A DNA stretch of 28,490 nt from positions 1 through 28,490 of the forward strand of contig UQNP01000006.1 of assembly GCA_900542385.1 (NCBI GenBank). The letters run 5' to 3'. Under the pieces are notes generated by a model. It worked only from the letters and a program-made list of their open reading frames with translations, did not search any database and was not told where the DNA came from. This DNA comes from an uncultured Eubacterium sp. (lineage in GTDB: Bacteria > Bacillota > Clostridia > Peptostreptococcales > Anaerovoracaceae). Below, piece by piece: positions 24,591 through 28,490 of the stretch (its first letter is position 1; every line of letters starts with the position of its first letter). The position numbers were made by a program, and so were the translations under genes.

Positions 24591-26819
24591 TTGAAAAAAG
24601 TTACTAAAAGCATCGGAATATATATAATAATATTCGGACTCGTGCTGGCTATGGTATGGTTTTACAACAGCGATGCTCCGGAAGAGCAAAAAGAGATAAA
24701 AACATCCACGATGATACAGTATCTCAAAGATGAGAGGGTCGAGAACATAAATGTGACGGAGACGAAACTCACGGCTGAACTTGATGACGGAAGCAACGTA
24801 TATGCATATGTCAACAGCACCGTTGACTTAACGTATATATATGAATCTTATATAATGCCTCAGGTAGACGCAGGCTCTCTCAAGCTGGAAAGCGACGAGC
24901 CGCAGAGAGAATCCATATGGCTTAACCTTCTGCCTACACTGATAATGATAGGTATCATGGTAGTGTTCTTCATCATGATAATGAATCAGAGCGGAGGCGG
25001 CGGCAAAGCAATGTCCTTCGGGAAGAGCAGAGCTAAGATGCAGAAGGACAGTGATCTAAGGAAGATAACTTTCAAGGATGTTGCAGGACTTAAGGAGGAA
25101 AAGGAAGAACTTGAAGAAATAGTTGATTTTCTCAAGCATCCTGCTAAATACAATAATCTCGGAGCCAGGATACCAAAGGGGATACTTCTCGTAGGACCTC
25201 CGGGAACAGGTAAAACCTATATTTCGAGGGCGACTGCGGGTGAAGCCGGTGTGCCGTTCTTCACCATAAGCGGATCGGACTTTGTAGAAATGTTCGTCGG
25301 AGTCGGAGCTTCCAGAGTAAGAGATCTGTTTGAGCAGGCGAAGAAAAATGCGCCTTGTATCGTATTTATAGATGAAATAGATGCAGTAGGACGAAAGAGA
25401 GGCGCAGGACTCGGCGGCGGTCATGATGAGCGTGAGCAGACTCTTAACCAACTGCTCGTTGAAATGGACGGATTCGCAGGAAACTCCGGTATAATAATAC
25501 TCGCTGCGACTAACAGACCGGATGTTTTGGATCCTGCGCTTTTGAGACCTGGGCGATTTGACAGACAGATAGTCATAGGCATACCTGATATAGTAGGAAG
25601 AGAAGAGATTTTCAGGATACATTCGAGAAACAAACCGCTTGCAGACGATGTAAACCCTAAGGTCCTCGCAAGAAGGACTCCGGGTTTCTCTCCTGCGGAT
25701 ATAGAAAATATGCTCAACGAAGCAGCTCTCCTTACAGCCAGAAGAAACGGCATAAAGATAAGGATGGAGGAAATAGAAGAAGCTATAACGAAAGTCATAG
25801 CCGGACCTGAAAAGAAGAGCAGAGTTATAAGCGAAGAAGAAAGAAAGCTCACGGCATATCATGAGGCCGGTCATGCTGTAGTTGCTCATGTTCTTCCGAA
25901 GACAGACCCTGTTCATCAGATAACGATAATACCGAGAGGAAGAGCCGGCGGATTCACCATGATACTTCCTAAGGAAGACAAGTATTACGGTACTAAAGAA
26001 ACCATGAGAGAGCAGATAATACATTTGCTTGGCGGACGAGTTGCGGAAATGCTCACGCTCGATGATATCAGTACAGGTGCAAGTAACGATATACAGCGTG
26101 CGACAGATATAGCCAAAGAAATGGTGACTAAATACGGCTTCAGCGATAAGCTGGGACCTGTAAACTACAGCTCTTCCGATGAAGTGTTCCTTGGAAAAGA
26201 TTTCTCCACAAGACAGGCGTATTCCGAAGAAACTGCTTCAGAGATAGACGAAGAAGTAAAGGCTATAATAGAAGAAGCATACGGCGCGGCCAAGAAGATA
26301 CTGAGCGATAATATAGAGCAGCTCAAAGTTGTGGCAGAGGGCCTTCTGGAAGTTGAGACCCTTGATAACAGGCAGTTCGAACAGCTCTATAATGGAGAAA
26401 AGACTCCTGAGGAGCTTGCCGCGGAGCTTAAAGAAGAAATGGAAAAGAAAAAGCTTAAAGATAAGAAAGAAGCCGCAGAATCGGAGCGTATAAGAAAAAA
26501 AGCGGAAAATCTTGAAAGGCAGAGATTGGAAGAAGCAGCCAAAGCACTTGAAGAACAGGGAAAGAACTCCAAATTCAAGCCTACGGTGATGACTTACAAC
26601 GATGTGACGAAGACAGCAGAACCGTATGACGGAAGCAAAAAAGACACCGGTGCCGATGATGAAGATATTCGTGATGATGATATGCCGAGCGAAGAAGAAC
26701 TGGCTGTATACGATACAGATTATCTGAACGATGATACAGATGATGCAGAGGATACGGAAGAACAGGATGCCGGCGATGAAAATGACGGATCTGAAGAAAA
26801 AGCAGGTGATGATAAATGA
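24591..26819 (+). CDS. ftsH: ATP-dependent membrane zinc protease FtsH, long C-terminal tail
   Basis: A 742-residue AAA+ membrane protease for quality control of membrane and regulatory proteins. Membrane spans are near residues 8-24 and 110-131, with an extracytoplasmic domain between. Walker A GPPGTGKT is at 202-209, Walker B IVFIDEID at 257-264, the second region of homology at 306-325, HEAGH at 424-428 and the third zinc ligand D500. The start is TTG 24591, with GGGAGG 9 nt upstream and AGAGGA closer. After the core ends near 610 there is an extra 130 residues: a charged helical stretch (612-657), then a very acidic tail. Bacillus FtsH has 637 residues. Its TGA stop overlaps the ATG of the regulator gene (ATGA, 26816-26819). 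Confidence 0.97.
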   Translation: MKKVTKSIGIYIIIFGLVLAMVWFYNSDAPEEQKEIKTSTMIQYLKDERVENINVTETKLTAELDDGSNVYAYVNSTVDLTYIYESYIMPQVDAGSLKLESDEPQRESIWLNLLPTLIMIGIMVVFFIMIMNQSGGGGKAMSFGKSRAKMQKDSDLRKITFKDVAGLKEEKEELEEIVDFLKHPAKYNNLGARIPKGILLVGPPGTGKTYISRATAGEAGVPFFTISGSDFVEMFVGVGASRVRDLFEQAKKNAPCIVFIDEIDAVGRKRGAGLGGGHDEREQTLNQLLVEMDGFAGNSGIIILAATNRPDVLDPALLRPGRFDRQIVIGIPDIVGREEIFRIHSRNKPLADDVNPKVLARRTPGFSPADIENMLNEAALLTARRNGIKIRMEEIEEAITKVIAGPEKKSRVISEEERKLTAYHEAGHAVVAHVLPKTDPVHQITIIPRGRAGGFTMILPKEDKYYGTKETMREQIIHLLGGRVAEMLTLDDISTGASNDIQRATDIAKEMVTKYGFSDKLGPVNYSSSDEVFLGKDFSTRQAYSEETASEIDEEVKAIIEEAYGAAKKILSDNIEQLKVVAEGLLEVETLDNRQFEQLYNGEKTPEELAAELKEEMEKKKLKDKKEAAESERIRKKAENLERQRLEEAAKALEEQGKNSKFKPTVMTYNDVTKTAEPYDGSKKDTGADDEDIRDDDMPSEEELAVYDTDYLNDDTDDAEDTEEQDAGDENDGSEEKAGDDK

Positions 26820-28384
26820 AAGTAACCGTTGCGGATTGTCTGGAGCTTCAGGCCTTTAAAGATTCGGAAGTAGTCGGAGGCAGATTGGGACTGTCCAATG
26901 ACGTGAAGTCGGTGTCGGTGCTGGATGCCGGGAAAATAGAGGATCTCGATTTTTACGGCGGAAACAATTCAGAAATATTGCTGACAGGTTTCCTTGGATT
27001 CAGAGATGATGTGGCAAAACAGTGCAGTTTTGTCAGAAGTGTGGCGAAAAAAGGATGTGCTGCGCTGGCAGTATATTATGTTGGAAAAGGTATCAGTGAA
27101 CTGGATGCGGAAGTTGCCGCCGTTGCGGATGAGGCGGCGCTTCCGCTGATTTTAATGCCGGGAAATGCAGAGTACAATGAGACCATCGCTGAGATAATGG
27201 ATAAAGTGCTGTACGGAGACAACTTCAGAAACAGCCTCATAAGCAACACGGTATTCCATCTTCTGAATTTTGAAAAGCACAGCAATTTCCAGTCCGCTGT
27301 AAGAGAAGCCGCCATAAACAACGAATTTCAGCTTATAATCTTAAGCGAAGATTTTAATCCGATTCTGACCGTTGAGACGAGACACAAGGCAACCATCGCT
27401 GATGCAATAAAGCTCGGCAAAGAACGCAACGTGGAGAGCAACGCCGGAGCATATACGATGATAGATGTCAACGGAGTGCTCACCTATTGGGGGCCGGTTA
27501 CTATAAACAATGACAAATACTATATGTTCATAGTCGACAACGAGGATTCGTATACAGCAGGAGAAATAACCAAGCTGGCGGAAATCATAGAGCTTGCAAT
27601 GGGCATGTGGAAATACACTCCGGAAAGGGACGCAAAAGCTGAGTTCATAAAGGCGCTGATGAGAGGAAACAAGAGTCTCGCATATACGCTGAAAGACGAA
27701 GCCAAGATAAGCGGTGATGACATTCTGAGCGTATTCTTTTCTAAGGGCATAGATCCAGATGCGGAAAGTCATATATTCTCGGAATTCGAAAAAGAAGAAG
27801 ACCTGAACGTAATGAAGATAACAGAGGGTGACGAGACCTACGGTATGATCCTGACATACGATGATGAAGCATCGGACAACAATATAAAAAACAGATGCGT
27901 TAAGCTTTTCAATAAACTGAAGGGTAATAAAAAAGCCCGCATTTTCCATGTCACGGGACTGAACGGTATAGAAGGGGCCGGGGATGCCTACAGACTCATA
28001 AGCGAGAGCTGGTCTTTCGTTCAGAGCGTATTTCCGTACAAGCGGGTATTCACTAAATATGAGCTTACTCTTGTGAGCAACTGTATAAACATACAGATAC
28101 AGGGCGGCTTCGTCAAGAAAAATTACATCGAATTGCTTGAGCCCTTCAAGGCGGCAGGTGAAAACAAAGGAAAACAGCTGCTGGAGACCCTTGAGACTTT
28201 TGTGCTGGATGCAGGCATGAACAGCGGTAAAACAGCAAAATTCATGGGCATACATACCAATACGGTACAGTACAGACTGAAAAAGATAAATGAAATGCTG
28301 GGAGTAGAGATAACGGGGAACAGAATAATACCGGGGCTTACAATGGCGCTTGCCCTCAAACGTCTTGAACGGGTGGTAAGCTGA
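26816..28384 (+). CDS. PucR family transcriptional regulator
   Basis: A 522-residue regulator with an N-terminal PucR-type domain (about 1-125: [28 protein letters not shown]-like segment and LILMP), a middle CdaR/GGDEF-like region, and a C-terminal PucR helix-turn-helix from about residue 455 ([20 protein letters not shown], then [17 protein letters not shown]). PucR proteins sense metabolites; the Bacillus one controls purine catabolism, but others act on many pathways, so the ligand cannot be read from the sequence. Its start overlaps the ftsH stop by 4 nt with a GGTGAT site, so the two genes are translationally coupled. The stop codon lies in the first copy of a tandem palindromic repeat. 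Confidence 0.88.
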   Translation: MKVTVADCLELQAFKDSEVVGGRLGLSNDVKSVSVLDAGKIEDLDFYGGNNSEILLTGFLGFRDDVAKQCSFVRSVAKKGCAALAVYYVGKGISELDAEVAAVADEAALPLILMPGNAEYNETIAEIMDKVLYGDNFRNSLISNTVFHLLNFEKHSNFQSAVREAAINNEFQLIILSEDFNPILTVETRHKATIADAIKLGKERNVESNAGAYTMIDVNGVLTYWGPVTINNDKYYMFIVDNEDSYTAGEITKLAEIIELAMGMWKYTPERDAKAEFIKALMRGNKSLAYTLKDEAKISGDDILSVFFSKGIDPDAESHIFSEFEKEEDLNVMKITEGDETYGMILTYDDEASDNNIKNRCVKLFNKLKGNKKARIFHVTGLNGIEGAGDAYRLISESWSFVQSVFPYKRVFTKYELTLVSNCINIQIQGGFVKKNYIELLEPFKAAGENKGKQLLETLETFVLDAGMNSGKTAKFMGIHTNTVQYRLKKINEMLGVEITGNRIIPGLTMALALKRLERVVS

Positions 28385-28412
28385 TATCAGGAGCCGCTGA
28401 TATCAGGAGCCG
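28381..28412. repeat. perfect tandem 16-bp repeat carrying a palindrome
   Basis: CTGATATCAGGAGCCG occurs twice without a gap (28381-28396, 28397-28412). Each copy begins with the 10-bp perfect palindrome CTGATATCAG, which looks like an operator half-site pair. The first copy includes the stop codon of the regulator gene. Confidence 0.9.
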
Positions 28413-28420
28413 ATTTTAAA

Positions 28421-28438
28421 TAACGTAAATAACGTAAC
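28421..28438. repeat. tandem 9-bp repeat
   Basis: TAACGTAAA (28421-28429) is followed at once by TAACGTAAC (28430-28438), eight of nine bases alike. It lies between the 16-bp repeat and a GC-rich hairpin. Confidence 0.7.
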
Positions 28439-28443
28439 AGTGC

Positions 28444-28463
28444 GCCGCGCAGCAGCGCGGCTT
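28444..28463 (+). terminator. GC-rich hairpin, probable terminator of ftsH-pucR
   Basis: GCCGCGC (28444-28450) pairs with GCGCGGC (28455-28461) around AGCA, followed by the weak T-rich TTATATCTT. The position after the regulator gene supports termination, but the T-run is poor. Confidence 0.5.
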
Positions 28464-28490
28464 ATATCTTATATATAATTAATTGAAAAC

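Noticed and set aside
25056..26024. 322-codon open frame on the minus strand inside ftsH
   Set aside because: It lies wholly opposite the conserved FtsH AAA and protease domains, has no ribosome site, and its translation (rich in Tyr, Ser, Arg) resembles no family.
27341..28255. 304-codon minus-strand open frame inside the PucR-type gene
   Set aside because: It is a by-product of codon bias in the plus-strand gene; no start signal or recognisable domain.

Overview
The window looks like chromosomal DNA of a spore-forming anaerobic clostridium (Bacillota, Clostridia). The signs are a SpoIIE phosphatase gene with Spo0A-type boxes in its promoter, the spoIIE-tilS-ftsH order, 4Fe-4S proteins including a DUF362 ferredoxin and an EFR1-type flavodoxin/ferredoxin fusion, and heavy use of ATA for Ile and AGA/AGG for Arg. 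A family such as Anaerovoracaceae is a guess only. I see no tRNA, rRNA, CRISPR array, insertion sequence or prophage.

Left part (1-4500): a SanA/YdcF-like DUF218 membrane protein, cut at the window edge, is followed by a DUF362 4Fe-4S protein. A strong hairpin with a T-run follows, then a cysteine desulfurase-family gene. On the minus strand are a YycJ/WalJ-type metallo-hydrolase and rlmH, probably one transcript. rlmH overlaps the end of the desulfurase gene tail to tail.

Middle (4500-16320): a 400-bp divergent region holds candidate control elements, then a nine-gene purine operon reads rightward: purL-purE-purC-purM-purN-purF-purO-purH(AICAR transformylase only)-purD. It covers PRPP to IMP except the purB step, with no purK in the cluster. 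Two features are non-standard. The PurF-like protein begins Met-Gly-Gly, so it lacks the N-terminal catalytic cysteine of canonical PurF. The last two steps use separate proteins, an archaeal-type PurO IMP cyclohydrolase and a stand-alone AICAR transformylase, in place of bifunctional PurH.

Right of the operon (16370-20917): a cytidylate-kinase-like protein, an EFR1 flavodoxin/ferredoxin, methionyl-tRNA synthetase and a TatD nuclease form a second rightward set that ends at a clear terminator. A gene-free stretch of about 500 bp follows, with an inverted repeat, an open frame without a start, and a cluster of TCCATA repeats.

Right end (21371-28490): spoIIE has a promoter with two tandem 0A boxes over the -35 and a 21-bp spacer to TATAAT. 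It is followed by tilS, ftsH and a PucR-family regulator whose start codon overlaps the ftsH stop. The hpt gene usual between tilS and ftsH is absent. A perfect tandem 16-bp repeat carrying a palindrome lies over the end of the regulator gene, with a GC-rich hairpin after it.
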